Shown one piece after another: positions 15,968 to 25,285 of a DNA stretch of 38,339 nt (its first letter is position 1; each line of letters begins with the position of its first letter). A program made the translations under genes and the position numbers. This DNA is from Clostridia bacterium (GTDB lineage: Bacteria; Bacillota; Clostridia; Lachnospirales; Lachnospiraceae): NCBI GenBank assembly GCA_021201905.1, contig JAJQEA010000126.1, positions 1 through 38,339 of the forward strand. The letters are read 5' to 3'. The notes under the pieces are model-generated. The model was given only the letters and a program-made list of their open reading frames with translations, was not told the DNA's origin and searched no databases.

Positions 15968-18900
15968 ATGGAGCGTAGGAGAGGAACAAGAACGATGGAA
16001 AAAATTAAATATAACATTCCAAAACGCCTTATGGCATGTGTTCTTGCTTTGACCATGGTTCTGACCAATGTTGGTGCGGATATCAATACGGTGTTTGCGG
16101 CAACCTCATCAGAATCCATCACTTTTTCAATGAGTGGCTCACAGCTTGTGAAGGCCATTGAGGAGGCGGTTGCGGACGGCAATAAAGTAACGGCAGAAGA
16201 TCTTGATTTTACCAACGGTAAGATCGCTGAGTTTGAAAAGCTGTTTGACGGAGGAGAGGGTGCGGTTTATGAAGCTTACCCGGATCCGGAAGGCGGAAGC
16301 AGAGATGCTGAGCTTCGTGTGTTTGTGAGACTGCCGGAAGACGCGGATGACATGTACATGGTAACGGGAGATGAAGAAGTTATCTTTCTGTATGTCAATA
16401 ACGGAGAAGATACCATCAGCTGCACCACTGAAATCACAAGAATGGATGATGGTGTGGAGAAGGTAAAGAAGACCAAACGTGTTACAATAAAGAGTTTTGA
16501 AGCGGCATATGGAGATGAGGAGGTAAACATTATCTCCAAGCCGGCAGAAGAAACCACTGCGCCGGAGGAATCTCAGTCTCCGGAAGATGGCGGGACAACA
16601 GCTCCAACGGAAAGCCAGGTTGAGGCGACAGCGCCGTCTGAGGACGGAACTGCAACCGTACCGGATGAAATAGAAGACGCCATAACGGTGCCGGAGGAGA
16701 ACGTAACTGATTCAGAGGAAGGCGAGACTGCAGAGCCTGAGGACAGCCAGACAGAGGCAGAGACTGAAAAAGTTGAAACCGAAGCCAATGAGGAAAAAGC
16801 TCAGGAAGCGGATGAGCCAAAAGAGGCGGAAGCACCGGAACATGAAGCACCGGAAACCGAAGCATCTGAAAAGTCTGAACCAGTGGCATCCATCATACGT
16901 CACGCTGCTCCAATAGTAGCGGAGAATGAGGACAGTGACGCAACTGACGCGGACGAGCCTAAGGAGGAAGCTCCTGAAAAGGAAAAAGCAGAAGCTCCTG
17001 AGGAAAAAGAGGAGACTGTAAAAGAGAAGGAAGAAGCAGTAGAAGATAACAAGGTGACGGCCGAAGAAAAGACCACGGAAGCAACGGAGCCGTCAGAGGC
17101 ACCTGAGACGGAAGAAAAACCGGCTGGAACCACGGAAGATGCGGTGGAGGAAACCACCACGGCAGCCGATGATGAAGCAGCGGTACCGGATACAGACAAA
17201 GGCACAGATGAAGGCTCAGAAGCCCCGGTAGAGAGTGACACCGGCGCTGCGGATAACAGTGAGGGTACTTCGGAAACTCCTTCCGAGTCCGCACCTGTGC
17301 CGGATATGGCGACATCCTCGGATGCTAAAGATACAACAGAGGCTGCAAAGACGGAGGATTCTGTTTCCAAGGCCGGCTCCTCTGACCTGGTTGGTATTGG
17401 ATATTGCTCAACAGCGAAGGTTTACACGACCACCCTCAATCAATTAAAAGCTTTGGATGATTTTGACGGGTATAAGGTATCATATGCATTTTATCCCGAA
17501 TACAGCGGACGGATTGTTGAGGGAATGCGGGGAGTGGAGGAAGGCGAAGCCCTGACCTTCGGAGTGAAAAACCAGATCGGATATACCGTTGACAGCGTAG
17601 TGGCAAACGGAGAGACGCTTGTTGCTGATTCGATTACAGAGAATCGTGACGGTTCACAGACAATCAATTATTCGGTTCCGGATATATATGAGGAACAAGA
17701 GATTGAAGTCTATATGTTAGAGACGGAAGTACACCCGGAATTTAACCAGGTGCTGGAGATGGAAGACGGCACGATCATCACGTTACATGCACAGGAAGGA
17801 GTCCTTCCTGCCGGTGTAGAGGCCGAGGCCAGTGTGGTAAGCGGAATTGAAGATGCAATCCGGGAAAAGGTTGAGAGCGAATCCGGAGATGAAATTACCG
17901 CTGTTTCGGCTGTTGCGTATGATATCAATCTGATGCTGAACGGCCATAAGCTGGATAACAGCTGGTCTGGTTCCGGCTATGTTGAAGTGACTTGCTCAGG
18001 TGATAAGATTGGGGAGATGCAGGAGGAAGCGGATGGCATTGAGGTGTTTGCTCTTGATGATACAAAAGCAGAGACATTGAGTGCGGACACAGCCGCTGAT
18101 CTGACAGTCGGTGAATTGAAATTGGAAAAGGTGGGAGAAAATGATGTCTCTGTCCAGTTCGATGATGAGATTTCATTCAGGGCAAAGCATTTTACCATCT
18201 ATACACCAGTCGCTTACCAATCCAAGGCAGCAGAGCCAAAATGGTATAGCGCTACATTTAACCCAACGATTGAACATGCAGAAGTTGCGTATCTATTTTT
18301 CCATAATTCGGAGAGTACCGATCCCTTTACCGAGGTTATTAACGGAGTATCCATTAAGAAAGAACAATTCTTTAATAAGGATAATAAAGGGCATATGCTG
18401 TTCTTTGTCAGACCGGAGGAGGGCTATCTGCTTACCGGAGTAGGCGCTTCCGGTAAAGGAGATATGTATTCACTGGATTTGGAAAACTTTGGGAACATTG
18501 AGAAGTATCCGGGAATTCACTCAATGGCCGAACGCGCTAAAGCGGAAGGATATATGGCTTGTTTTGGTTTTTCCAGGGTGTTTAACAACGGTGGAAAGGA
18601 TTTTACCGCTACGCTGGAAGTAAAAGGTGTAAAACCTGGCTTAACAGTTGACGCTGTCAGCAGTAAAACGGAAGGTGTTTTGCCAGGGGATCTGCTTAAT
18701 TTTACAGTTACCATCACTCCCAAAACAGTGGTGAATGAAAACAAACTCACAGTTGAAGGCGTTTCAGTTAAGAGCCTGACAATTAATGGGCAGAGTGTAG
18801 ATTATAGTGATCTAAAAAGAAATAATGACGGCACATATACGACTACGGTTGCGTATGAGGTGTCGAAAGAAGACTGTGAGAAGGGCGGAATTATTCTAAA

Positions 18901-21085
18901 TGTAAATGCACATGTGGATTACGCCTACTACTTGACATTAAATGATAGTACCAATATTACATCCAAGGTGATAACCGAGGCGACTGTCATTGATTCAGCA
19001 TCGGTAGCCTGTTCAATCGCAGAGAAGAAAGGTGTTCAGTATAAGCTGACCTATGAGAATGTGCCAGACGGCAGCTATCCGGAGCGTGTGACAAAGGTGC
19101 CGGAGGATCGCAAAAAATACTATCAGAATGATAATGTTTCGGTTGATGCTATGCTGAAAGATGGCGAAATCGTCCGAGATGAAAAAAATGGCGGCTTTTG
19201 GACCTTTGACGGCTGGTATCTGGCGGGCAATAAGGTAACTGCCTCAACCGTCAAAATGACAGAGGCTAGTCTTGAGTTTGTCGGAGTTTGGACCTTTAAG
19301 AACAATCTGACGGTGGATGTAAAGTATGTGGAATATATAGAGGATAACACGGACTACAGCAAGGTGGCTGAGCTGGCTGACAGTGAACAGCTAAAGGGAA
19401 TTTACCGCGAAGGTTATACCGTGGATCAGAAGACAATTTCCAACTATGAGTTCAAGAAGGTAATAGACAATAACAATCCCAAGACATTCCATGACAATAT
19501 GGAGACTATCTACGTGACTTACACGAAGAAGAGGGACCTGTCTGTTGATGTGAAGTATGTGGAGTATGTAGCCGATGGTACGGACTATAGTGCGGCAGCG
19601 GAAATTGCTCAGCCGGCGCGGCTGACAGGAGCCTATCTTGACACATACAGCCCGGAGGAAAAACAGATTGAACATTATGTGTTCGAGACGGTGATCGACA
19701 ACAACAAGCCCCAGACGTTCCATGAGGGAATGAAAACGATTTATGTAGCATATAGCAGGAAGATGAAAATTACAATCACTGCAGCAAGTGAGCAGTTCAC
19801 CTATAATGGAGAAGCCCATAGCAACCAGGAGGTCACTGTGACGTCTGGTGTACTGCGGACGGGAGACAGACTGGAAGCGAAAGCCACAGGAAGCGTCACC
19901 AACGTTGCGGATACGGCTGCCGACAATAATCCGGTAGCGTCCGGTTATAAAATCATGAACGGCATGACGGATGTGACGGAAAGGTACGATATCACTCCCA
20001 AGGCTGGAACATTGGAAGTCATTCCGAAAGAAGCAATCATTACGGTTATTTCAGCAAGCAAGGATTTTGGCGATAAGGATCCGGATTTTACCGGAACAGT
20101 GGCCGGCCTGATTGCAGAAACGGACTTGGGGACTGTGGAGTATAATCGTACTGCCGATGATAAGGGGAAAGAAAATGTTGGTGATGATATCACTTTGACC
20201 GCATCTTATACGCCAAATCAGAATTATACAGTGACCATTATTCCGGCGAAACTGAAAATTGTGGCTCCCGGAACAAACGAAGTGATGGTTACAGGCCGGG
20301 AAGTCACTTATGATGGAACGCCATATGGATTGACCGACGCACACGCGGCAAGAGAAGGTTCCACGATTCTCTATTCAACGGATAATGTGACATTTACAGA
20401 AACGGCGCCTGTGTTTACCAATGCCGGGGTTTACGTGGTATATGTAAAAGCAAAGAATCCGAATTACCTTGAGACTGGGGTGGTTGAAGGCAAGGTGATC
20501 ATCCACAAGCGTGATGTCACGTTCACAGCCGGCTCAGCAAGCAAAGTGTATGACGGAGCACCACTGACGAATAACCATGCAGAACTCAGTTCCGGAACCA
20601 TTGCAGACGGGCAGACATGGTCGGTAACGGTAAGCGGAAGCCAGACATCGGTTGGAACAAGCACAAATATTGCAAGCGGAGCTGTCATCAAAGCGGGTGA
20701 TAACGATGTGACTGCAAACTATAATATTACCTATATTGCAGGAGAGCTGACGGTCACATCTGCAGGCGGCAGTTCAGACGGAAACGGCGGAAGCGGTGGA
20801 AGTGGAGGCAGTGGAGGCAGCGGTGGAACCACTGGCGGCGGCAACCGTTATACCGCTCCAACAGGCGGCCCAGGTGAAACCACCATCATTACTCCGGATG
20901 ATGTACCATTGGCACAGCTTCCGGGAACACCAGTAGACATAACCATGATTGATGATGGAGAAATCCCATTATCAGCACTGCCCAAGACGGGACAGAGTTC
21001 CGCCAAATCGACCTTTACAATGATGATGTCCGGCATTTTACTGGTGTTGGTAGCAATGAATAAGAGGCGGAAGGAAGATTCCTGA
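15968..21085 (+). CDS. LPXTG-anchored modular surface protein, 1705 aa
   Basis: A large wall protein. A long signal peptide (about 10-50, ending VFAATSS) is followed by a small folded domain, then an acidic Glu/Thr/Pro/Ala-rich stalk (about 185-475). After this come beta-rich domains, a SHIRT-like region near 1060-1110 (FDGWYLAG), two 75-residue MucBP-like repeats that begin LTVDVKYVEYIEDNTDYS and LSVDVKYVEYVADGTDYS, and three or four MBG-like modules (phrases FTYNGEAHS, VTYDGTPYG, KVYDGAPLT). A Gly/Ser spacer leads to the sorting signal LPKTG (near 1671), a hydrophobic helix and KRRK. Such proteins are joined to peptidoglycan by sortase and often act as adhesins; no sortase is in the window. 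AAAGGGG precedes ATG 15968; ATG 15995 with AGGAGAGG is an alternative. Confidence 0.93.
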   Translation: MERRRGTRTMEKIKYNIPKRLMACVLALTMVLTNVGADINTVFAATSSESITFSMSGSQLVKAIEEAVADGNKVTAEDLDFTNGKIAEFEKLFDGGEGAVYEAYPDPEGGSRDAELRVFVRLPEDADDMYMVTGDEEVIFLYVNNGEDTISCTTEITRMDDGVEKVKKTKRVTIKSFEAAYGDEEVNIISKPAEETTAPEESQSPEDGGTTAPTESQVEATAPSEDGTATVPDEIEDAITVPEENVTDSEEGETAEPEDSQTEAETEKVETEANEEKAQEADEPKEAEAPEHEAPETEASEKSEPVASIIRHAAPIVAENEDSDATDADEPKEEAPEKEKAEAPEEKEETVKEKEEAVEDNKVTAEEKTTEATEPSEAPETEEKPAGTTEDAVEETTTAADDEAAVPDTDKGTDEGSEAPVESDTGAADNSEGTSETPSESAPVPDMATSSDAKDTTEAAKTEDSVSKAGSSDLVGIGYCSTAKVYTTTLNQLKALDDFDGYKVSYAFYPEYSGRIVEGMRGVEEGEALTFGVKNQIGYTVDSVVANGETLVADSITENRDGSQTINYSVPDIYEEQEIEVYMLETEVHPEFNQVLEMEDGTIITLHAQEGVLPAGVEAEASVVSGIEDAIREKVESESGDEITAVSAVAYDINLMLNGHKLDNSWSGSGYVEVTCSGDKIGEMQEEADGIEVFALDDTKAETLSADTAADLTVGELKLEKVGENDVSVQFDDEISFRAKHFTIYTPVAYQSKAAEPKWYSATFNPTIEHAEVAYLFFHNSESTDPFTEVINGVSIKKEQFFNKDNKGHMLFFVRPEEGYLLTGVGASGKGDMYSLDLENFGNIEKYPGIHSMAERAKAEGYMACFGFSRVFNNGGKDFTATLEVKGVKPGLTVDAVSSKTEGVLPGDLLNFTVTITPKTVVNENKLTVEGVSVKSLTINGQSVDYSDLKRNNDGTYTTTVAYEVSKEDCEKGGIILNVNAHVDYAYYLTLNDSTNITSKVITEATVIDSASVACSIAEKKGVQYKLTYENVPDGSYPERVTKVPEDRKKYYQNDNVSVDAMLKDGEIVRDEKNGGFWTFDGWYLAGNKVTASTVKMTEASLEFVGVWTFKNNLTVDVKYVEYIEDNTDYSKVAELADSEQLKGIYREGYTVDQKTISNYEFKKVIDNNNPKTFHDNMETIYVTYTKKRDLSVDVKYVEYVADGTDYSAAAEIAQPARLTGAYLDTYSPEEKQIEHYVFETVIDNNKPQTFHEGMKTIYVAYSRKMKITITAASEQFTYNGEAHSNQEVTVTSGVLRTGDRLEAKATGSVTNVADTAADNNPVASGYKIMNGMTDVTERYDITPKAGTLEVIPKEAIITVISASKDFGDKDPDFTGTVAGLIAETDLGTVEYNRTADDKGKENVGDDITLTASYTPNQNYTVTIIPAKLKIVAPGTNEVMVTGREVTYDGTPYGLTDAHAAREGSTILYSTDNVTFTETAPVFTNAGVYVVYVKAKNPNYLETGVVEGKVIIHKRDVTFTAGSASKVYDGAPLTNNHAELSSGTIADGQTWSVTVSGSQTSVGTSTNIASGAVIKAGDNDVTANYNITYIAGELTVTSAGGSSDGNGGSGGSGGSGGSGGTTGGGNRYTAPTGGPGETTIITPDDVPLAQLPGTPVDITMIDDGEIPLSALPKTGQSSAKSTFTMMMSGILLVLVAMNKRRKEDS

Positions 21086-21113
21086 CATGTAAGAATATAA
21101 ATTGAATACACAA

Positions 21114-21165
21114 TAACAGTAAGTGTCCAGGCTGCATATGCAGTTTGGGCACTTACTGTTTTTAG
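21114..21165 (+). terminator. Terminator of the surface protein gene
   Basis: A long stem, AACAGTAAGTG paired with CACTTACTGTT, encloses an imperfect inner hairpin and ends in a T run. It begins about 28 bases after the stop codon. Confidence 0.9.
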
Positions 21166-21224
21166 TGTTTGGTAGCCTCTATATGTTCATAATATCTTTC
21201 TGTATCGTGTAAGTTTTAATACCC

Positions 21225-21476
21225 ATGAGGCTTTCTAAAGGGTATGGTCGAGCGGAATATAGCATATCAAGGTATCAATTCGTGCATAAAACAGACTATT
21301 CGTACAATATCGCTACAAACACAATGTTTATTAGAGAACCTGAACATAAATGGGACAAAGAACAGGTGATAGTGATAATCATATTTTCTTTTATTGTTTA
21401 CTGTATTATTATATATTATAGAAGGGACTGGCATTACACAGGTCCAGATTATATGATTGTACCCAAAGTCGATTAG
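21225..21476 (+). CDS. Possible small membrane protein, 83 aa
   Basis: The frame has a hydrophilic N-terminus and one strong hydrophobic helix (about residues 48-65, QVIVIIIFSFIVYCIIIYY) followed by RRDW. There is no convincing ribosome site before the ATG and the codon use is AT-rich. It may be a real single-pass protein or chance. Not recognised. Confidence 0.3.
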   Translation: MRLSKGYGRAEYSISRYQFVHKTDYSYNIATNTMFIREPEHKWDKEQVIVIIIFSFIVYCIIIYYRRDWHYTGPDYMIVPKVD

Positions 21477-21553
21477 ATTGCTTCTTATGGCTGTGACTGA
21501 GAGTCCGGCAGGGAAGACCATTTGGATCGGCAAACGGGACAAAGGAGGATGGA

Positions 21554-22405
21554 ATGGATTTAAGTTATCAGGAAATTGCGGACAGGGCCGCTGCGCATGC
21601 CTTAAAAAGCGGCATCATACTTGATTATTCGGAAAAAAGCATTGGGGAAGTGGAATCTATCTTAGGGGAGTATTATAACCATCTTGCAGAATACGACGGC
21701 AGGGAAGGCGCGGATACATTGTGGAATATTGCTGTCCACTATGGCATTTACCTGGGTGAAACCATGCTGCGCCTTCAGTTGGGTGAAAAAGGCTTTGCGT
21801 GGTACATGGACAACGGAATGCCGGTCCTGAAAAATCGTACAAGCGTTCAGATATCCCCCATTACAAAGGCCCACAAACGAATGTTAAATGGGCCTGAGGA
21901 CAGTGTAAAAAGCTTCTTCGATGTGGCAATCCTGTTGGCAGATGGTAAATTCCCCACCAAACACGTTGTCCACCGCGCCATCAATGTCCAGTTGCCTTCG
22001 GGTCAGATCATAGAAAATGTGCCATACCGAGACATCACTCCTTACATCATGATGATTGAAGAGGGCCGGGAGGATTTTCTGATATTGGAGTCCCAGGATG
22101 GATTTTTCCAGTTTTACGGGATAGACAACCAGTTTGTCACAGAGGTACGCGTCAGTCTGCCAAAGGGCGATTTCCAAACGTATTCCATCATTGATAAGGA
22201 AAAAGAACAGCAGATGGAACGGATCCGCCTTTCCACTCCCTATGGGCACTTTACGCCTACGGAGCGGGAGGTGGTGTCCTTAGGACTGGTCCAAACAGTA
22301 GTCAGGGCATACTATGAACATATAAATGCAGAAGACTTCCTTAAATCCATCCCATGTGTTGACACCACAGAGGAAACAAAACGATGTATGGGGCTGATAA
22401 AATAA
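21554..22405 (+). CDS. Conserved-looking protein of unknown function, 283 aa
   Basis: A soluble protein with AAAGGAGG five bases before the ATG. The N-terminal half is helical with phrases such as GEVESILGEYYNHL, WNIAVHYGIYLGETMLR and FAWYMDNGMPVL; DSVKSFFDVA follows near residue 120. The C-terminal half is beta-rich and ends in a helical tail. No signal peptide, membrane segment or catalytic motif is evident. It stands alone, bounded by a terminator at 22459. I do not recognise its family beyond resemblance to uncharacterised Clostridia proteins. Confidence 0.75.
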   Translation: MDLSYQEIADRAAAHALKSGIILDYSEKSIGEVESILGEYYNHLAEYDGREGADTLWNIAVHYGIYLGETMLRLQLGEKGFAWYMDNGMPVLKNRTSVQISPITKAHKRMLNGPEDSVKSFFDVAILLADGKFPTKHVVHRAINVQLPSGQIIENVPYRDITPYIMMIEEGREDFLILESQDGFFQFYGIDNQFVTEVRVSLPKGDFQTYSIIDKEKEQQMERIRLSTPYGHFTPTEREVVSLGLVQTVVRAYYEHINAEDFLKSIPCVDTTEETKRCMGLIK

Positions 22406-22458
22406 GAGAATGGCTCATTTAAGAGAATGGTTCATTTGCATGACTGTCAGACAATTTT

Positions 22459-22516
22459 AAGGATGCTGCGTTTCGGCAAGGGCATGTTTCGCCAGAATCC
22501 GCAGCATCCTTTTTTC
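22459..22516 (+). terminator. Terminator after the 283-aa gene
   Basis: Stem AAGGATGCTGCG / CGCAGCATCCTT with an inner loop and a run of T, 54 bases after the stop at 22405. Confidence 0.88.
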
Positions 22517-22527
22517 GTAGAAGTGTA

Positions 22528-22887
22528 TCAGCGGACTGTCACCTTAAACCGGCAATCATCCGCCCCGCCTAATACAGTATGTATTATTTCAACTTGTATA
22601 TCCTTGTCCAGCAGTAAATCCTGTAAAATATATAAAACACTGTTCCTTGAGCATTCACAATGAGACACATCCGTTACCTTGCCGGATAGGACCTCATCAC
22701 AAATGCATTTAGGATATCCTATTTCATAGATATGTCCAGGTTCGATCACTCTCGCAATAAGCATTTCCGTGTTACCATATTTTTTATACTGTTCATCCAG
22801 GCAGCATCCGCATTCTTCAAACTGCGCGCGCTGAATGGGCAAAACCGTGTCCTTTACACAATCAATTGCTTTTTTCTTATAGTCCAA
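22528..22887 (-). CDS. Cys-rich small protein, possibly V4R / thiazoline-hydrolase-like
   Basis: A 119-residue protein with TTG start; AAAGGAG lies about ten bases upstream. It has eight cysteines: one near the front (AIDCVKD), ECGCC, PKCICDE, HCECSRN and DDCRF. The end, VEIIHTVLGGADDCRFKV, resembles the closing strand of V4R-type and L-2-amino-thiazoline-4-carboxylate hydrolase-like domains, which I know only as a family impression. At 119 residues it would be a short or partial version. The cysteines suggest metal or thiol chemistry (inference). It is convergent with the 283-residue gene. Confidence 0.65.
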   Translation of the reverse strand: MDYKKKAIDCVKDTVLPIQRAQFEECGCCLDEQYKKYGNTEMLIARVIEPGHIYEIGYPKCICDEVLSGKVTDVSHCECSRNSVLYILQDLLLDKDIQVEIIHTVLGGADDCRFKVTVR

Positions 22888-22925
22888 TAGTTATATCTCC
22901 TTTACAATACAGATTTACTAAAATT

Positions 22926-22954
22926 AGGATACACGAAACGTTACAAACTATCAA
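22926..22954 (-). promoter_or_regulatory. Possible promoter of the Cys-rich protein gene
   Basis: Minus strand TTGATA (22949-22954), 17-bp spacer, TATCCT (22926-22931), 38 bases before the TTG start. Confidence 0.4.
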
Positions 22955-23089
22955 CAGATAAATAGTAATATACAATTATTGCTATAAATTCCAGTTTCTT
23001 CCAGCGTGTCCAATTTTACAGTTTCTCCACACATATACGTCTCCATGCTTACACTTTCTCCATGTATAAGGAAATCCCAACACGTGAAT

Positions 23090-23188
23090 TTATCTGTTAT
23101 CCCTCATCCCCCTGCAAGGATTCCCGTATGCAATTGTGTTATCCGGAATATCTTTTGTAACAACGCTGCCTGCCTTTTCCCAGGGCCT
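23090..23188 (-). pseudogene. C-terminal remnant of a hexapeptide-repeat acetyltransferase
   Basis: About 33 codons read AGSVVTKDIPDNTIAYGNPC and then RGMRDNR before a stop at 23090-23092. VVTKDIPDN...GNP is the signature end of left-handed beta-helix acetyltransferases of the maltose/galactoside O-acetyltransferase type. The rest of the enzyme is absent: upstream in the frame is a stop, and the DNA joins the lipoprotein-like remnant. It is not functional. Confidence 0.8.
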
Positions 23189-23204
23189 TTAATTTCCCTG
23201 CTGT

Positions 23205-23772
23205 CCATTGATACGGTATTGATATTCCGGTATGTTCTTCATCCCAGTTGGAACATAACAGGTCATTCCCTTGATAAGCCAGACCTTTTACGCATTTCCA
23301 GGACATTTCACGCAATTCTTCTGCCATTGGTTTTATTCTAAGCAGGCGGCTTCCGTCCACCGTTTCCGTAACTTCCGGATACTCAGGCACACATAATTGG
23401 TAGCAGAACCATCCTTTGTCAGAGTAACTCCACTCCTTTATCCTGGTATAAGCCACATATTATATCTCTGAAATACCGTCCATCCCCCATACGGCATTGG
23501 CCGATAATTCATACATATTCGTTCCGTCATATCTGTATTTTATTCTTCTGATCCCGCCATCTGAGCGGATTTCATATATTATCTGTGTACCGTTTTTCCT
23601 TCCATGCATTGCTTCAGGAAATGGTCTGCCTTTTCATGGTTCTCCATGTTGCCATAGATGATTGTGGTCATAACAGGGTATCCTGTTTCACTCACCTTTT
23701 CCTGAATAGCAAGCAAGGTTTCATCATTTAGGACAATATTAGACGCATCTCCTTTACTGAAAATTGTTCCAT
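23205..23772 (-). pseudogene. Decayed sister of the lipoprotein gene (DUF6070-like)
   Basis: ATG at 23772 overlaps the stop of the upstream gene (TAATG) with GGAGG six bases before it, so this was a coupled second gene. Reading through lesions gives MEQFSVK, GDASNIVLNDETLLAIQEKV, KADHFLKQCMEGK, GTQIIYEIRSDGGIRRIKYR, KGWFCYQLCVPEYPEVTETV and GNDLLCSNWDE. The breaks are a missing A near 23753-23755, a missing A at 23593-23597, an in-frame TAA at 23460-23462 and loss of the 3' end near 23205, where an acetyltransferase tail follows. I recall such proteins as DUF6070 in Clostridia, function unknown. Confidence 0.75.
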
Positions 23773-25013
23773 TATCCGCCTCCATACATCTTTTTCCATT
23801 CTTCCATGGGCAGGCGTGGGGTATGCCATGTTTCTTCCGCGTTGTCCTCAGCTGATATGATTTTGTTGGACACATACTGAACCCCGCCATCTTCCAAAGG
23901 GCGGACCACTAATTCATGGGCATACACCTTAGAGACTCCCCCGTACGGAAATACCACATTTACTGTAAGTGCGGATGTACCATCACTGTTTTCCGTAAAC
24001 CCGATAACTTCCGGATAGGGATATTCCGGATATTCCACTTCGTAAAACCCCCTTGGCCTGTATTCATAGACTGAGTCCTCTGGATCATAGTCTGTTTTGG
24101 ATTGGAGCGTTTTACTGTCAATATTGAAATATTCCATAATAACATCCTCAAACCCGTCCTTCGGTATCCGATAACATGTATTGTTTTCCAGATTCTCCTC
24201 TTCAGCATAAGGAACATGGCCTGTCTTTACTTTCTGATATAAAATATCATACATATCATAAAAGTTTAATTCCCCAAAGTCATCTTCGCTCCAGTCCACA
24301 ATAAACATATTATTATTTTCATAACCAATCGGGAGTACATACTGCCGGTTCAATTCCCTGCATTTTTCATCCAGAGGCTGCACCCTGAACGCCTTATATT
24401 CCTCTGCATCGCTCACCATATATGCATATAAGACCTCTGAAAACCAGGTTCCCGAAAACATAAGATATCCTTCTTCCGTGTAATCCCATGAATCCACATT
24501 GTAACTTTCCGTACCCATGTTTTTCAGTTGTGCACCTTCATATTGATAAGATGTCTGTGTGATTTCTGTATTCCCATTCTCTGCTTTCAAATCGTATTTT
24601 GTGAATCCGTCTGACCAGGAAACCTCTATGATTGTAACTGCCGCATCCTTTTGAGATTCTGCCTGTTCACAAAACCGCACAACCTGTTCATGGGCTGTCA
24701 TGTCAATTTGGTTTCTGCTGTCAATCGCCACATACCCATTCTCGCCAAAATGATTTACGATGTTCCGCACATTATCTAAATCACCTGCCCGGTTTTCCCC
24801 CGCAGCCTTTTTATAAAGTTCCATATAGATGCCTGTCATATTATCCGCATCAGCCTCAGTGTCCTGTCTGGCGTCCCGGGTTTCATTTTCTATCTGCTCA
24901 GACCGGGGCTTTTCCGGAAGTGTTTCACTGCATCCCCAAACACCAGCCATCAGTATGACACTGACTGTTATTAAGCCATTCTTCCAAAACAATCCTGTCT
25001 TTTTCCACAACAT
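23772..25013 (-). CDS. Lipoprotein of unknown function (DUF6070-like)
   Basis: A 413-residue protein with a short positive N-terminus, hydrophobic helix and a lipobox-like VWGC, so it is probably a lipid-anchored exported protein. The mature part has an acidic linker (about 27-50) and a mixed domain with phrases GENGYVAIDSRNQIDMTAHE, LMFSGTWFSEVLYAY, PIGYENNNMFIVDWSEDDFG and EYRPRGFYEVEYPEYPYPEV. The ATG at 25013 is chosen because AGGAGAAGGAGG lies five bases upstream. The family resemblance is from memory and no function is known. A damaged sister gene follows with overlapping stop and start. Confidence 0.8.
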   Translation of the reverse strand: MLWKKTGLFWKNGLITVSVILMAGVWGCSETLPEKPRSEQIENETRDARQDTEADADNMTGIYMELYKKAAGENRAGDLDNVRNIVNHFGENGYVAIDSRNQIDMTAHEQVVRFCEQAESQKDAAVTIIEVSWSDGFTKYDLKAENGNTEITQTSYQYEGAQLKNMGTESYNVDSWDYTEEGYLMFSGTWFSEVLYAYMVSDAEEYKAFRVQPLDEKCRELNRQYVLPIGYENNNMFIVDWSEDDFGELNFYDMYDILYQKVKTGHVPYAEEENLENNTCYRIPKDGFEDVIMEYFNIDSKTLQSKTDYDPEDSVYEYRPRGFYEVEYPEYPYPEVIGFTENSDGTSALTVNVVFPYGGVSKVYAHELVVRPLEDGGVQYVSNKIISAEDNAEETWHTPRLPMEEWKKMYGGG

Positions 25014-25088
25014 AACCGCCTCCTTCTCCTGCAACCCCTTACAAATGACGCTGTCAATTCCACACCATGACCGGCCAAACTGCTAAAA

Positions 25089-25117
25089 AGAATAACATAT
25101 AAATTGGTTCATTGCAA
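25089..25117 (-). promoter_or_regulatory. Promoter of the lipoprotein operon
   Basis: Minus strand TTGCAA (25112-25117), 17-bp spacer, TATTCT (25089-25094), about 75 bases before the ATG. Confidence 0.55.
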
Positions 25118-25285
25118 ATCCTTTCATTGATATGCTATACTACAAAAACCACAGCTGTCCGGCAGGGATGCAATCCAATCTTGCGCCGGAACACCAGGCG
25201 TTTGTCGGGAAACTTAATAATAGGAATATCCGCTTCAGGTGATCTCAGGCTTGTATTTCCATCGTGCCAAAAAGGAGTTTTTTAT

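Noticed and set aside
16530-17370. Several long minus-strand frames opposite the acidic stalk of the LPXTG protein
   Set aside because: They are Ser/Leu/Pro low-complexity mirror images of GAA/GCA/ACA-rich codons on the real strand.
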